Numbered from the stretch's first letter, positions 1-9,164 are shown. The stretch is DNA of 50,294 nucleotides from Oscillospiraceae bacterium (GCA_022768245.1 JALEMR010000059.1:1-50294); one strand, 5' to 3'. Notes: generated from the letters alone by a model not told the origin. Made by a program: numbers and translations.

Positions 1-150
1 CACTGCGGTATCTGCGGCGAGCACGGCGGCGATCCCACATCTGTTGAGTTCTGCCACACTATCGGTCTTGATTACGTTTCCTGCTCACCCTTCCGTGTGC
101 CTATCGCAAGACTTGCAGCAGCACAGGCAGCTATCAAGGACAAGCAGTAA
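1..150 (+). CDS. ppdK: Pyruvate, phosphate dikinase, C-terminal end (partial)
   Basis: The first 49 codons read in frame from base 1 to a TAA stop and give the C-terminus of PPDK, the enzyme interconverting pyruvate, ATP and phosphate with PEP, AMP and pyrophosphate in the cytosol. The block CGEHGGDP, followed by [24 protein letters not shown], is the very conserved end of the PEP/pyruvate-binding TIM-barrel domain; the Cys in the CGEHGG motif is the known catalytic acid of the family. The rest of the gene lies upstream of the window. Its likely terminator (285-322) is separated from the stop codon by a MITE-like element. Confidence 0.93.
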   Translation, partial: HCGICGEHGGDPTSVEFCHTIGLDYVSCSPFRVPIARLAAAQAAIKDKQ

Positions 151-178
151 TTGTAATACGTTCTGATATAGAATAATT

Positions 179-280
179 ATACTGATCCACGATTAAAAAG
201 TGTACAAAAAATCAAGCTAAAACTTGAATATATGGTTTTTGCGCAGATTTTTTGTCTACACTTTTATCGGGGATCAGTAT
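179..280. mobile_element. MITE-like inverted-repeat element between ppdK and its terminator
   Basis: Two arms of about 35 bases (179-213 and 246-280) are imperfect inverted copies: outer ends ATACTGATCC and GGATCAGTAT, then CGAT, AAAAGTGTA and ACAAAAAATC shared with small indels. The interior is about 32 bases and non-coding. TA dinucleotides border both ends, as for IS630/Tc1-type insertions. No transposase lies nearby. The element sits between the ppdK stop and a strong terminator that presumably belonged to ppdK. A large hairpin of other origin is the alternative. Confidence 0.5.
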
Positions 281-284
281 TGGT

Positions 285-322
285 TCCGCCGTCATCGGTT
301 ATCCGGTGACGGCGGATTTTTT
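285..322 (+). terminator. Rho-independent terminator (ppdK)
   Basis: A 14-base stem (TCCGCCGTCATCGG pairing with CCGGTGACGGCGGA) closes a TTAT loop and is followed by six T. It ends transcription from ppdK, 135 bases downstream of the stop codon because of the intervening inverted-repeat element. Confidence 0.88.
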
Positions 323-405
323 GCGCCCGATCTTCCTTTTCGCGGTGATATTTCCCGCTTGGGTGTAAAGTATTCTGCTTGTCGGACAAAATCATGTTAA
401 TTGTC

Positions 406-435
406 CTGACAATGACACATTTACTGTGATATAAT
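406..435 (+). promoter_or_regulatory. Promoter of the SIMPL-domain gene, with two operator-like palindromes
   Basis: A -10 TATAAT (430-435) lies 18 bases after CTGACA (406-411). Two similar palindromes, TTGTCGGACAA (379-389) and TTGTCCTGACAA (401-412), are about two helical turns apart, and the second overlaps the -35 hexamer, as a repressor operator pair would. No cognate regulator is evident nearby. Confidence 0.5.
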
Positions 436-488
436 ATAAGTATAGAGCAGATCGGCTTTATAATTTTATCTGAAAGGAAACAAATGCT

Positions 489-1127
489 ATGGGTGAAATG
501 AATGTTAAAGGCTATGCCGAGAAGAAGATCGAGTGCGATATTGTTGAGTATACGCTTTCCTTCCATGCGGAGGGAAGAACCGCCGCAGCTGCACTGGGCG
601 CGGTAAACAACGAACTGGAACGGTTTCTGACACTTATTGAGGAAAAAGGAATACAGCCCGACCTGTTCCGAATTGAGGAAAATTCCACAAAAAAGCGGTA
701 TTATTCCGATAATAACGATCGTCCTTTTGAAGCGGTGCGGAAGGTCTCACTGACTCTTCGCCTTGATTCCGCGGCGGTCAATTGGCTGCTGCACTTTCTG
801 TCGGAGAACGGCTTCAAGGCTGAATCAGAGGAAGAATATATATGCTCTATTTTGAATGAGCAGCATAAGGAGCTGCTTCAGCTTGCTGTCGGGGATTCTA
901 AGGAGAAGGCTGAATTGCTGGCTAATTCTCTGGGAAAGAAGCTTCTGGGCATCAAACAGCTCAAAACAAATAGTGATATATCAGATGAACACATATATAA
1001 GGAAATTGAAATACCAACATCTGCCGATTTTGCCTGCAAAAGCAAGTCTTCAAGATCAAGTCATTTAAGCTCTCCTGTACTGTATGAATCCGAGGAAATC
1101 GATATAACCTGGCTCATAGAAGACTAA
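489..1127 (+). CDS. SIMPL-domain (DUF541) protein
   Basis: This 212-residue protein fits the SIMPL/DUF541 family. The N-terminal half has the V-x-G-x-A/G-E start and the EEKGIQPDLFRIEE segment where the family usually shows GI-x-x-x-D-I-x-T. The C-terminal half has DSKEKAELLANSLGKKLLGI, matching the typical A-x-x-K-A-x-x-L-A-x-x-LG-x-x-LG-x-V segment. I see no signal peptide or membrane segment, although many SIMPL proteins are exported. The start is chosen for an AAAGGAAA Shine-Dalgarno ten bases upstream. It is a single-gene unit between its own promoter and a weak hairpin. Molecular function is not established. Confidence 0.75.
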   Translation: MGEMNVKGYAEKKIECDIVEYTLSFHAEGRTAAAALGAVNNELERFLTLIEEKGIQPDLFRIEENSTKKRYYSDNNDRPFEAVRKVSLTLRLDSAAVNWLLHFLSENGFKAESEEEYICSILNEQHKELLQLAVGDSKEKAELLANSLGKKLLGIKQLKTNSDISDEHIYKEIEIPTSADFACKSKSSRSSHLSSPVLYESEEIDITWLIED

Positions 1128-1153
1128 AGAGTAGCGATCGTCATGGACAAAAA

Positions 1154-1191
1154 AGCCGCTGATCTGTAAAGTGTTTTACTTGTCAGTGGCT
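1154..1191 (+). terminator. Possible weak terminator hairpin after the SIMPL gene
   Basis: AGCCGCTGA (1154-1162) pairs with TCAGTGGCT (1183-1191) with one mismatch and is followed by GTGTTTTCC. The U-tract is poor, so termination would be leaky. Confidence 0.4.
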
Positions 1192-1218
1192 GTGTTTTCC
1201 GAAGGAGTATATCGGGAA

Positions 1219-1247
1219 TTGATTTTTCTGACAGTTTATGCTATAAT
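1219..1247 (+). promoter_or_regulatory. Promoter of the MoxR-VWA operon
   Basis: TTGATT (1219-1224), a 17-base spacer and TATAAT (1242-1247) lie 29 bases before the GTG start of the AAA+ ATPase gene. Confidence 0.65.
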
Positions 1248-1276
1248 TAAAAACAAAAACGGAAAGAAGTGCTGCC

Positions 1277-2800
1277 GTGTTGAAACCCTGCAAACAAGCC
1301 TACAAGCAAGTCCGACCCAACAGCGATGAGATATTCAAGGGGTTCGGATTCAGACATCTCTCGGACGCAACACAGTATTATGTCCACCCCAACAATCAGT
1401 CCTACAAGGGCACTACTACCCTCTGCCAGCCTATAGGCGAAGCCGTTATGCTGCTGACGGACTATATCAGCGGCATATTTTCGGGCGAAAATATCGGCGA
1501 TATCCTCTCCGACGACAGCGGGAATACCGTCTGTCTTGACATTACCGTGCCACGGGACTGGCTCGCCTCGGGAGTCACCGACGCTTATTCCTACCGCGGA
1601 TATATCGACAGCACCTCCATGATACGCATAGGCGCTTATGACAAAAACGGCAGGCTTATCGAAAGCTCTTCCAACTCGCTGACCGAATGCTATAAGCTTT
1701 TGCCTGTGCTCATGCTTCTGCTGGCAAGGCTTATTCTCACGGACGACGGATACTGCTCGGCGTTTCTCTCTTTTGCGGCATCGCCCGACGCGGAAAGCTT
1801 TGTCGGTCTTCACGAGGACTTTTACCAGCATTTCAAAAACGATGAATTTCTGATAGATCACAGGGATATATCCTTCCCTAAAAGCGCCGTAAATTCCTTT
1901 TCCGAAAAATATAGGACTATCAGCGAAAACGAAAAGGCTTTAAAACAGCGGCAGGAAAATGTGACGATAGTCCCCTTTGAAAACGGCACATTTTCGGAGG
2001 AATATCTCCCCCTTGTGCCCGACCTCAAGGAAGAGTTCGTCCTGCCGAAAAATCTCGCTTCGGTGTGCAATGCCGTTGTTTCGGGAGACGTGACCGCCGT
2101 TCTTCTGCACGGTCCTGCGGGAACGGGAAAAACTATGTCCTGCAAGCTTATCTGCCGCGAGATAAATATGCCTGTTATGGAGACCGTCAACTGCACCGAA
2201 AACTTAGACGAGTTTGTTCTCGGAAAATACCTCCCCGACGGCGACAGGATAGTATTCAGGGAAAGCTATGTGACTGCTGCCATACGATACGGAGGCGCTG
2301 TCATCTTCGAGGAGATAAACTTCGCCCGTCCGCAGTATCTTGCCTTTCTGAACTCGCTCCTTGACGATAATGGCTTTGTCCGCCTTGACAGCGGCGAGAT
2401 TGTGCGCCGCCATAAGAATTTCCGCTTTTTCGCCACCATGAACATCGGCTACTACGGCACCCGCGAACTGAATCAGGCGCTGTATAACCGTTTCAATGCG
2501 ATAATCGAGCTTGCGGAGCTGTCCGACGAAGCCATATCGCGGATGTTAACTGCCCGCGTCCCCGAATGTGCGGAGCACTGCGACAAGCTTATCAGCGTAT
2601 ATCACAAGCTCAAAGCCAAGATAAGCGCCGAAGAACTGGATATGGTCATCTCTCCGAGAAGTATCGAAAACTGGGCAAGACTGGCTAAATTTGAAGGATA
2701 TATCGCCGCGGCGGAAAAAACGATAATTCCCATAGCAAAATGCGACCGTGCCGCAGAAGATGCTATCCGCGGGATGATACGGCTGTACAAATGGCAGTGA
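1277..2800 (+). CDS. MoxR-like AAA+ ATPase
   Basis: A 507-residue protein whose C-terminal half is a MoxR/dynein-type AAA_5 ATPase. Walker A GPAGTGKT is near residue 279, Walker B-like GGAVIFEEIN follows about 60 residues later, then a sensor segment FFATMN and an arginine-finger region RELNQALYNRF. The N-terminal 250 residues are not recognised. MoxR ATPases act as chaperone-like partners of a VWA-domain protein, and such a gene follows ten bases downstream, so the two very likely work together. Start is GTG, supported by GGAAAGAAG eight bases upstream. Substrate unknown; cytosolic. Confidence 0.85.
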   Translation: MLKPCKQAYKQVRPNSDEIFKGFGFRHLSDATQYYVHPNNQSYKGTTTLCQPIGEAVMLLTDYISGIFSGENIGDILSDDSGNTVCLDITVPRDWLASGVTDAYSYRGYIDSTSMIRIGAYDKNGRLIESSSNSLTECYKLLPVLMLLLARLILTDDGYCSAFLSFAASPDAESFVGLHEDFYQHFKNDEFLIDHRDISFPKSAVNSFSEKYRTISENEKALKQRQENVTIVPFENGTFSEEYLPLVPDLKEEFVLPKNLASVCNAVVSGDVTAVLLHGPAGTGKTMSCKLICREINMPVMETVNCTENLDEFVLGKYLPDGDRIVFRESYVTAAIRYGGAVIFEEINFARPQYLAFLNSLLDDNGFVRLDSGEIVRRHKNFRFFATMNIGYYGTRELNQALYNRFNAIIELAELSDEAISRMLTARVPECAEHCDKLISVYHKLKAKISAEELDMVISPRSIENWARLAKFEGYIAAAEKTIIPIAKCDRAAEDAIRGMIRLYKWQ

Positions 2801-2810
2801 GGTACATTCT

Positions 2811-4712
2811 ATGGCTAAATTCACAAGGGAAGAGGAAGCCCTCCTGCGGCTTTTTCAGACAAGCAAAAACAGGACCGCCGAGGAAAGCTTCTCCCGTATA
2901 TTTACCGAAAAACCTCAGGTAAAGCTTGCATTTATCAACGAAAACGAAGCCTTTACCGACGGGCGGAATATCGTCGTCGACCCTGCCATGGACAAGCTTT
3001 TCTCCGATGAATCGGCTGTGCGGAACACTCTGAAATTTCTGGGGCTGCCGCAGGAGTCATACAGTCCATGGTCCACGCTGAAAATGTCCGCCCGCTCACA
3101 GAATATCCATGAATGTCTGCATATCATATATACGCAGTTTCCTCTGCCCGCTTCTTATGATAAACGAAGCACGACGAGAACAAGGGCTGCCATTCTCGGA
3201 CAGATCGCTAACATCATCGAGGACGCATACATCGAAGCGGCAGGCGCAAGCATTTACGACAATGCGGAGCTGTTTCTGAAATGGAGACGGGTCTCCCACC
3301 TGTTCGCAGCTTCTCCCGCAGAGGGCACTGTTGACCGTGTTCTCACTAAATCAAAAGCGGACATGACATCGGAGGACATCAGAAAGATATCGTATATCCT
3401 CGACTACATGGCGGGTGAGCTTTTATATCCAATGCTTGAACCTCCTCCCATTCGAACAGACTGCGAGGATATCGCCGGAAAGGTACGTCCTCTGTTTTTT
3501 GAGGGCTCGGCAGCGCCGTCTCCCGCAGAACGCCACGAATTTGCCTGCAAAATATTCGACCTGATAGAGGATATGATACCCGATTCCGACAACGACGATG
3601 ATATCGCCGAAATAAGAAAGCTTGAACATAAGCTGGGCGGAGCGCAAACTCATTCGCCATTTCGCAGGTCAGCAAAGAATTACGTCTCCGAGGGAAAAAC
3701 ACAGGCAGTCACACGCAGGCTCTTCACCGATCTTGACGGCAGGAAAACGGACGGTGCGGACATTTCCGAACAGTACAGGCTGTTTGTCCTCGTCGCCGAC
3801 GCGGAATATACCATTGCTTTTAATGAGAGCTGCTCGGGAGATACGGTGCTGCTTATCGGCGGAAATAGCTACAGCGCGGCTCCGATACACCATAATATCA
3901 CCATATATGAAAATCATCCCAAGCCCGACATAAATTTTGCAAGAGCATACTCCAACATCGTTAAAAAATATTCCTCGGTCATCAATTCCTACAATTCCCG
4001 CTTCGACAGGCTGCTGAAAGCGGAAACTGTCACTATTGAAGAAAAAAAGCTCTTCGGCGCAGGCATTTCATCAAAATATCTGGGCGACGCAAAAAAGCGG
4101 TACTGGTACAGAAAAACCACCGAAATGGGCGTCCCCGAGCTGGCAGTGCTGCTGCTTATCGACGGCTCGGGCTCCATGCTGGGAGAAAGACGGGGCGCTG
4201 CGCTGGTCTCCTCCGTGATACTCCATGAGATACTGTCCGCTCAGGGGATAGAACACTCCGTTGTGGAACACCGCGCCATATTCGGCGAACCCACCCTTAT
4301 ACACAATGTACTTATCGACATTAACGGGAAAAGCGATGAAAAATACAACCTGATGAGATTATCCGCCAACGAGGGAACACGGGAGGGACTCTCCCTTTTC
4401 TGGGCGGAGCGATATTTATCGTCACGTTCCTCGGTGGAAAATAAGCTTATCATCGCCATTTCCGACGGAGTACCCGCTCACATCTGTGAGAATAACGCGT
4501 ATGTCCCTCCCGTTTCGGTAAAGGATACCGCCAATGCCGTCAGGAAGATCACCCGAAGAGGCACGGAGATGATCGCTGTGGCGCTGGGCGGCGAGGACGG
4601 AAGCTGCTTTGACGAGCTGAAGGACATATATCCGCAGACCATAGACTGCGCCGACCCGAAGGACCTGACAGGACAGCTTCTGAAAATAATCGCCCGCAGA
4701 CTGAAAAAATAG
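2811..4712 (+). CDS. VWA-domain protein (CobT/CoxE-like partner of the MoxR ATPase)
   Basis: This 633-residue protein carries a C-terminal von Willebrand A domain. The MIDAS motif DGSGSM starts at residue 451, and a second conserved Asp lies in AISDGVPAH. The long N-terminal region has HECLHIIYTQFP (near residue 103) and an acidic stretch SDNDDDIAE, a layout seen in cobalamin-chelatase-CobT-like and other MoxR-linked VWA proteins. A GAGGT Shine-Dalgarno overlaps the upstream stop codon region and the gap is ten bases, so both genes share one transcript. No cobalamin genes are nearby, so a cobaltochelatase role is not supported; metal insertion or complex assembly is only a family-based guess. 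Confidence 0.82.
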   Translation: MAKFTREEEALLRLFQTSKNRTAEESFSRIFTEKPQVKLAFINENEAFTDGRNIVVDPAMDKLFSDESAVRNTLKFLGLPQESYSPWSTLKMSARSQNIHECLHIIYTQFPLPASYDKRSTTRTRAAILGQIANIIEDAYIEAAGASIYDNAELFLKWRRVSHLFAASPAEGTVDRVLTKSKADMTSEDIRKISYILDYMAGELLYPMLEPPPIRTDCEDIAGKVRPLFFEGSAAPSPAERHEFACKIFDLIEDMIPDSDNDDDIAEIRKLEHKLGGAQTHSPFRRSAKNYVSEGKTQAVTRRLFTDLDGRKTDGADISEQYRLFVLVADAEYTIAFNESCSGDTVLLIGGNSYSAAPIHHNITIYENHPKPDINFARAYSNIVKKYSSVINSYNSRFDRLLKAETVTIEEKKLFGAGISSKYLGDAKKRYWYRKTTEMGVPELAVLLLIDGSGSMLGERRGAALVSSVILHEILSAQGIEHSVVEHRAIFGEPTLIHNVLIDINGKSDEKYNLMRLSANEGTREGLSLFWAERYLSSRSSVENKLIIAISDGVPAHICENNAYVPPVSVKDTANAVRKITRRGTEMIAVALGGEDGSCFDELKDIYPQTIDCADPKDLTGQLLKIIARRLKK

Positions 4713-4715
4713 AAC

Positions 4716-4755
4716 GTGCAGGATAAACGCTTCACATTTATCCTGCACGCTTTAT
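4716..4755. terminator. Bidirectional terminator between convergent genes
   Basis: GTGCAGGATAAA (4716-4727) pairs with TTTATCCTGCAC (4737-4748). T-rich sequence follows on the plus strand and A-rich sequence precedes it, so it can serve the VWA gene and the convergent small gene. Confidence 0.8.
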
Positions 4756-5066
4756 TTTATTTCGGCGCTGATATCACAGACCTTAACGCACACATCATAT
4801 TTATCGGCGGTGTTTTCCGCAAGCTCTATCAGCTTCTTTTTGCTGTTGTTGATGATAGACACTGCCATTTCATCCTTAATGCTTTGCGGCAGGACATCTA
4901 TCATGCTGACGGGAAGATTTCCCGCGATATTCAGTATATCCGCCAGCAGCTTTTTGGTGCTGCCGTCCTCTGCTCCCTCGGAAAGCTTTTTCTTCAGCGT
5001 GGGCATCAGCTTTGAAACAACGTCGCCGTAGTTGATATCGTCAATATCTATCTTTATTTCTATCAT
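4752..5066 (-). CDS. Small hypothetical protein, 104 aa
   Basis: I do not recognise this family. The protein starts MIEIKIDIDDINYGD, is rich in Lys, Ile and acidic residues, has no signal peptide or membrane segment, and looks soluble and mostly helical. The start is fixed by GGAGG seven bases upstream of the second possible ATG; an upstream in-frame extension of 20 residues has no Shine-Dalgarno sequence. It is a lone gene, convergent with the MoxR-VWA operon and divergent from the FAD-oxidoreductase operon, with a parS site in the divergent gap. Confidence 0.7.
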   Translation of the reverse strand: MIEIKIDIDDINYGDVVSKLMPTLKKKLSEGAEDGSTKKLLADILNIAGNLPVSMIDVLPQSIKDEMAVSIINNSKKKLIELAENTADKYDVCVKVCDISAEIK

Positions 5067-5139
5067 AGCATATCCTCCGTCCTTATGTGATAGTATTATT
5101 ATATTCCATATCGTCGGAAATGTCAAATTTTTCGGTCAA

Positions 5140-5155
5140 TGTTCCACATGGAACA
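5140..5155. promoter_or_regulatory. parS centromere site 1
   Basis: TGTTCCACATGGAACA differs from the Bacillus consensus TGTTTCACGTGAAACA by C/G in the arms and one central base. It lies in the divergent gap upstream of the FAD-oxidoreductase promoter and matches the other sites in this window. Confidence 0.85.
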
Positions 5156-5201
5156 ATACTTCCGTTCTATACTATCACACTGACAAAATATCATACGGGG
5201 A

Positions 5202-5230
5202 TTGACTTTTTATTAAAAAAATGTTATAAT
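5202..5230 (+). promoter_or_regulatory. Promoter of the FAD-oxidoreductase/GtrA operon
   Basis: TTGACT (5202-5207), 17-base spacer, TATAAT (5225-5230): a near-consensus sigma-A promoter 37 bases before the start codon. Confidence 0.8.
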
Positions 5231-5266
5231 TATAACTATACTCTAAACAAAGGAGATTATCAGGTC

Positions 5267-6829
5267 ATGACAGAAGTCATTATCATCGGCGCAGGTCCCG
5301 CGGGACTTACCGCAGCTTATGAACTCTTGAAAAGCGCGCCGCAGGAATACTCTGTGACGATACTTGAGGAAAGTGACCGCATCGGCGGTATTTCCCGGAC
5401 GGTCAGACACGGCGGGAACCGCATGGATATCGGCGGTCACCGCTTCTTTTCCAAGGACGAACGGGTCATGCAGTGGTGGAATGAGATACTTCCTCTGCAG
5501 GGTAAGCCCTCCTATGACGATAAAAAGCTCCGCGTTCAAAAGAAGCTCGCCGAAAACGGACCCGACCCCGAATCCGAGGACCGCGTTATGCTTATTCGCC
5601 GAAGAGTGTCCAGAATTTATTATAAAAAGAAATTCTTCGACTATCCCGTGTCTCTGAAATGGAGCACCATTAAAAACATGGGCTTCGTCACGACTATCGC
5701 AGCAGGATTTAGCTATCTCAAGGGCATAATGTTCAAAAAGGACGAGACCTCTCTGGAAAACTTCTACATAAACCGCTTCGGAAAAAAGCTGTACTCCATG
5801 TTCTTCGAGGGCTATACCGAAAAGCTCTGGGGCAGACACCCAAGGGAGATCTCCGCAGACTGGGGCTCCCAGCGCGTAAAGGGTCTGTCTATCATGGTAG
5901 TTATCAGGAACATGTTCTCCGGGATATTCAAAAGCAATAAGAAAAAGGAGACCGAGACCTCTCTGATAGAAGAATTCTACTACCCCAAGTACGGTCCAGG
6001 TCAGCTCTGGGAGACCGCCGCGGACGAGATACGCAGAATGGGCGGAACTATCCGCTTTAACTGCAAGGTGGAAAAGATAAATACCAACGAAAAGGATAAG
6101 ATAATTTCCGTGACTGCACGGACGGAAAACGGCTCCGAGGAGATAAGCGGAGATATCTTCATGTCCTCCATGCCCGTAAAGGATCTGGTCCTCGGAATGA
6201 ACGATGTTCCGAAGCATGAAACGGATATCGCAGCGGGACTTCCCTACCGTGATTTCGTTACCGTGGGACTGCTGGTGGATAAGCTCAACCTTAAAAATGA
6301 GACAGATATCCCCACGCTGAACAATATCATTCCCGACTGCTGGATATATGTGCAGGACGTGGGCGTGAAGCTGGGCAGGATACAGGTATTCAACAACTGG
6401 TCGCCCTACATGGTGGAGGACCCCGAAAATACCGTATGGATAGGTCTGGAATACTTCTGCGCCGAGGGCGGCGATTTCTGGAACATGCCCGACGAGGAAC
6501 GCAAAAAATTCGCTGTTGACGAGCTTATCAGAATGGGGATAATCTCCGGCGAAGGACGAGTAAAGGACTATCACTGCGAGCGTGTAAAGAAGGCTTATCC
6601 CGCCTATTTCGATACATACAGCGAAATGAACACGCTGGTGGATTATCTCAATAATTTTGATAATCTGTACTGCATCGGCAGAAACGGTCAGCACCGCTAT
6701 AACAATATGGACCACTCCATGGTCACAGCCTTTGAAGCCGTGGACAATATCAGAAACGGCGTCAGGGACAAGAGCAACATATGGAACGTCAACACCGATA
6801 AATCTTACCATGAGGAAAAGAAAGCATGA
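5267..6829 (+). CDS. NAD(P)/FAD-dependent oxidoreductase, UDP-galactopyranose-mutase/amine-oxidase-like
   Basis: A 520-residue flavoprotein. The N-terminus [17 protein letters not shown] is a Rossmann dinucleotide-binding motif for FAD, followed by [21 protein letters not shown], the second FAD-contact segment of this family; the C-terminal [18 protein letters not shown] resembles the flavin-closing motif. Such proteins are annotated as protoporphyrinogen-oxidase-like or UDP-galactopyranose-mutase-like, and they often sit beside polyprenyl-sugar genes. Here the stop overlaps the ATG of a GtrA gene, so a role in modifying a lipid-linked or nucleotide sugar is more likely than heme synthesis; no heme genes are present. 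Start chosen for AGGAG and the exact promoter; upstream in-frame codons would precede the promoter. Confidence 0.82.
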   Translation: MTEVIIIGAGPAGLTAAYELLKSAPQEYSVTILEESDRIGGISRTVRHGGNRMDIGGHRFFSKDERVMQWWNEILPLQGKPSYDDKKLRVQKKLAENGPDPESEDRVMLIRRRVSRIYYKKKFFDYPVSLKWSTIKNMGFVTTIAAGFSYLKGIMFKKDETSLENFYINRFGKKLYSMFFEGYTEKLWGRHPREISADWGSQRVKGLSIMVVIRNMFSGIFKSNKKKETETSLIEEFYYPKYGPGQLWETAADEIRRMGGTIRFNCKVEKINTNEKDKIISVTARTENGSEEISGDIFMSSMPVKDLVLGMNDVPKHETDIAAGLPYRDFVTVGLLVDKLNLKNETDIPTLNNIIPDCWIYVQDVGVKLGRIQVFNNWSPYMVEDPENTVWIGLEYFCAEGGDFWNMPDEERKKFAVDELIRMGIISGEGRVKDYHCERVKKAYPAYFDTYSEMNTLVDYLNNFDNLYCIGRNGQHRYNNMDHSMVTAFEAVDNIRNGVRDKSNIWNVNTDKSYHEEKKA

Positions 6830-7320
6830 ACAAGGAAGCTGTGGGACAGGAACTGAACGAGATAAAAGACATTTTCCGCAGCAGGAAATTCGGCAGACTG
6901 TTTAGCGGTGAGACAAACAATACCCTTATCCAGTTTTTCCGATATATCTTCGTGGGAGGCTTTGCAACGGTAGTTGACTGGGGCTTGTCCGCGCTGCTGT
7001 TCTATGCAGTCTTCGGACAGCAATACGCTGTGGCGGCAAATTCTCTCTCCTTTGCCGCAGGACTTATCGTGAACTATCTGCTGAGCACCTTCTGGATATT
7101 CAAGGAATCCAAAGTCAAATCGAAGATAGCCGAATTTATAGGCTTTGCGCTCATAGGACTGGTGGGGCTGCTTATCACCGCAGGACTGACGCTGCTTTTC
7201 AGGCAGCTGCTGATGGAGGTCACCTCCGCCTATCAGATAATCGCAAAGATAACCGCCACCGCAGTTTCTTTTCTGTGGAATTTCTTCGCAAGAAAATATC
7301 TGCTCTTTTCAAAAAAGTAA
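6826..7320 (+). CDS. GtrA-family membrane protein (putative polyprenyl-phosphate-sugar flippase)
   Basis: A 164-residue protein with about four hydrophobic segments and the GtrA start [22 protein letters not shown]; later segments include [17 protein letters not shown] and the final [13 protein letters not shown] typical of the family. GtrA proteins are thought to move undecaprenyl-phosphate-linked sugars across the membrane. The ATG overlaps the upstream stop by four bases, so translation is coupled to the FAD oxidoreductase. The convergent neighbour is a GT-C glycosyltransferase that would use such lipid-linked sugars, so the three genes form a plausible envelope-glycosylation module. Confidence 0.88.
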   Translation: MNKEAVGQELNEIKDIFRSRKFGRLFSGETNNTLIQFFRYIFVGGFATVVDWGLSALLFYAVFGQQYAVAANSLSFAAGLIVNYLLSTFWIFKESKVKSKIAEFIGFALIGLVGLLITAGLTLLFRQLLMEVTSAYQIIAKITATAVSFLWNFFARKYLLFSKK

Positions 7321-7332
7321 ACAAAAAAATCA

Positions 7333-7360
7333 TGGCATACCTGCCGAAGCGGGTATGCCA
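7333..7360. terminator. Bidirectional terminator between gtrA-like and GT-C genes
   Basis: TGGCATACC pairs with GGTATGCCA across a ten-base loop. CTTTTA follows on plus; seven A precede, giving a good T-run on minus. It serves both convergent units. Confidence 0.85.
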
Positions 7361-7380
7361 CTTTTATAACTGTTTCAGGC

Positions 7381-9135
7381 TCACAGGTCGGGGCGCTCAA
7401 GTCCCAGTTCTTCGGCAAGATCGGTCCTTACATATATTTCGGCATGACGAACGCTGTAAGTGTTTTTCCAGATCTGCTTTATGGGAGAAAAATATACTAA
7501 CGTGTAGTCCGAAATGTCTGTTATTCCTTCATAGACAGCGCTTATATCAGATTCAACATATTTACCGAAGCCTACGGAACCATTGGGCGGCATGAATATC
7601 ACATCGGGTGCTCCCTGCTCTCTCCATTTTGCTATCAGATCGGCGCAGTCCTCCTCGTCCGCCACCTTGTGGAAGGTATACGCCATATCGTCTGCTCCGC
7701 CGTTCAGATTAAAGAATATATTCCTGTCAAAATAGGCAAGCACCGAATCGGGCATATTGCAGTGATTGAAATCACAGCCGATGCGTTCCGAGGTCATATT
7801 CCCCTCATTGTCATGATCGTAGTAATTCAGATAGCCTACCATTATCCTGTAGTCGTCCAGACCGTTTTCGGCGATGAAGGCTGCTTCGTTTCGTCCGATG
7901 CCGTAAACATAGGCTATCTCGCTGACCGACGCCGAAACTGTCCAGTAAAGAGATATCACCATAAATACCGCTCCGATGACCCTCACACAGGAGAGCGCTA
8001 TCCGCTTTGTCTCCCCGCCGAAATCTACGGTCATTTTTTCCTTGCTGGCGCAGGTTATCCACGCCCAGAAAATAAATATAAGAAGAGCTATCCCCACATG
8101 GTGGAGATACATATATTTTACAGCCGCAAACATGGCAAACAAGCAGTAAGGTATCACAAGAACAAGAGCAGTCTTTTTCTTTTTTGCAATGTATAATACA
8201 ACCGTCCAGATAAGTATACCGAAGAATATGCCCGCAATAATTGATTCCGCTGAAAGGCTTACGCGAGTCAGTCTGTCGCTGTACGAAAATACATTAGTCA
8301 CACATGTATCAGCAGGCAGTATCAGAAATGCATATAACAGCCTTACGAAAATATTGTTCGTATCGGGAACATTATTTGAGGTCGCAGCATACGTTCCTTC
8401 TGCGGGAATTATCTCCAGGATAAGCAGTATCGCAAGTATAAGCAGACAGATAAGCGAAGCGGTCCTCCCCTTGTTCAGCAGCAGACGGAATTTTTCCGCT
8501 TTGAACAGCTCCAGCAGCCATGCTATGGTAATTCCTCCCGCTATCAGAATGCCGTATGCGCTTGACAGGCACAGCAGCATCAGTGAAAGAACAAACCGCC
8601 AAGGATCTGTATCCCTTTTCTCATAGGTCACGGCTGCCAGCATAAAGGCTGCCATCATAATGCAGTAGGGTCTTGATACAACTCCGTACTGATAGAACAG
8701 AAAATATGTAAACGGCAGCAATAGCCGCACTATCCGCGGAAAGGGCGCCTTAAACAGCAATAGTCCCATTGCAAGCGCAGAAAATATCAGACTTACCAGA
8801 GACAGCGAAAACTCATAGGGACACCCAAGCTTTGCAAAAGGCAATAGTATCAGATGCCACAGCGGCGGATGTCCCTCGTAATGCGGAAGGGTAAATAATA
8901 TATCCTTGACGGACGCACATTTTGCTATCTGCCATGATATAGCCTCGTCCTGCCAGGGCTCATGAAATACCGATATTATTATATGCAGCGCCACATACAG
9001 CAGCAGTGTGATAATTTCGGGAGCATATCCCCGTAACGCCTCGGTTTTTTTATTCAGACTGCAAAGTCCGTCGTCTGCTTTATTCAATCCTCTGAACAGC
9101 TTTTGTATCAGCGGTGATGATCTTCCTATTTCCAT
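7381..9135 (-). CDS. GT-C fold membrane glycosyltransferase (ArnT/PMT-like)
   Basis: A 584-residue protein with about ten hydrophobic segments and a soluble C-terminal part of about 170 residues. The first extracytoplasmic loop holds FHEPWQDEAISW, with D63-E64 in the place of the catalytic acidic pair of GT39/GT83 (PMT/ArnT) enzymes, and HPPLWHLILLPF follows, also typical of the family. These enzymes transfer sugars from polyprenyl-phosphate donors to acceptors outside the membrane. The start is the ATG preceded by GGAGGAACAT; a TTG four codons upstream lies inside that Shine-Dalgarno. It is a single gene with its own promoter. Donor and acceptor are unknown. Confidence 0.8.
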   Translation of the reverse strand: MEIGRSSPLIQKLFRGLNKADDGLCSLNKKTEALRGYAPEIITLLLYVALHIIISVFHEPWQDEAISWQIAKCASVKDILFTLPHYEGHPPLWHLILLPFAKLGCPYEFSLSLVSLIFSALAMGLLLFKAPFPRIVRLLLPFTYFLFYQYGVVSRPYCIMMAAFMLAAVTYEKRDTDPWRFVLSLMLLCLSSAYGILIAGGITIAWLLELFKAEKFRLLLNKGRTASLICLLILAILLILEIIPAEGTYAATSNNVPDTNNIFVRLLYAFLILPADTCVTNVFSYSDRLTRVSLSAESIIAGIFFGILIWTVVLYIAKKKKTALVLVIPYCLFAMFAAVKYMYLHHVGIALLIFIFWAWITCASKEKMTVDFGGETKRIALSCVRVIGAVFMVISLYWTVSASVSEIAYVYGIGRNEAAFIAENGLDDYRIMVGYLNYYDHDNEGNMTSERIGCDFNHCNMPDSVLAYFDRNIFFNLNGGADDMAYTFHKVADEEDCADLIAKWREQGAPDVIFMPPNGSVGFGKYVESDISAVYEGITDISDYTLVYFSPIKQIWKNTYSVRHAEIYVRTDLAEELGLERPDL

Positions 9136-9164
9136 ATGTTCCTCCAATATTATGTTTTGCTATT

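Noticed and set aside
5243..6811. Long minus-strand open frame of 522 codons opposite the FAD oxidoreductase
   Set aside because: No recognisable domains, His/Val-rich shadow composition and no ribosome site; the plus frame has clear FAD motifs.
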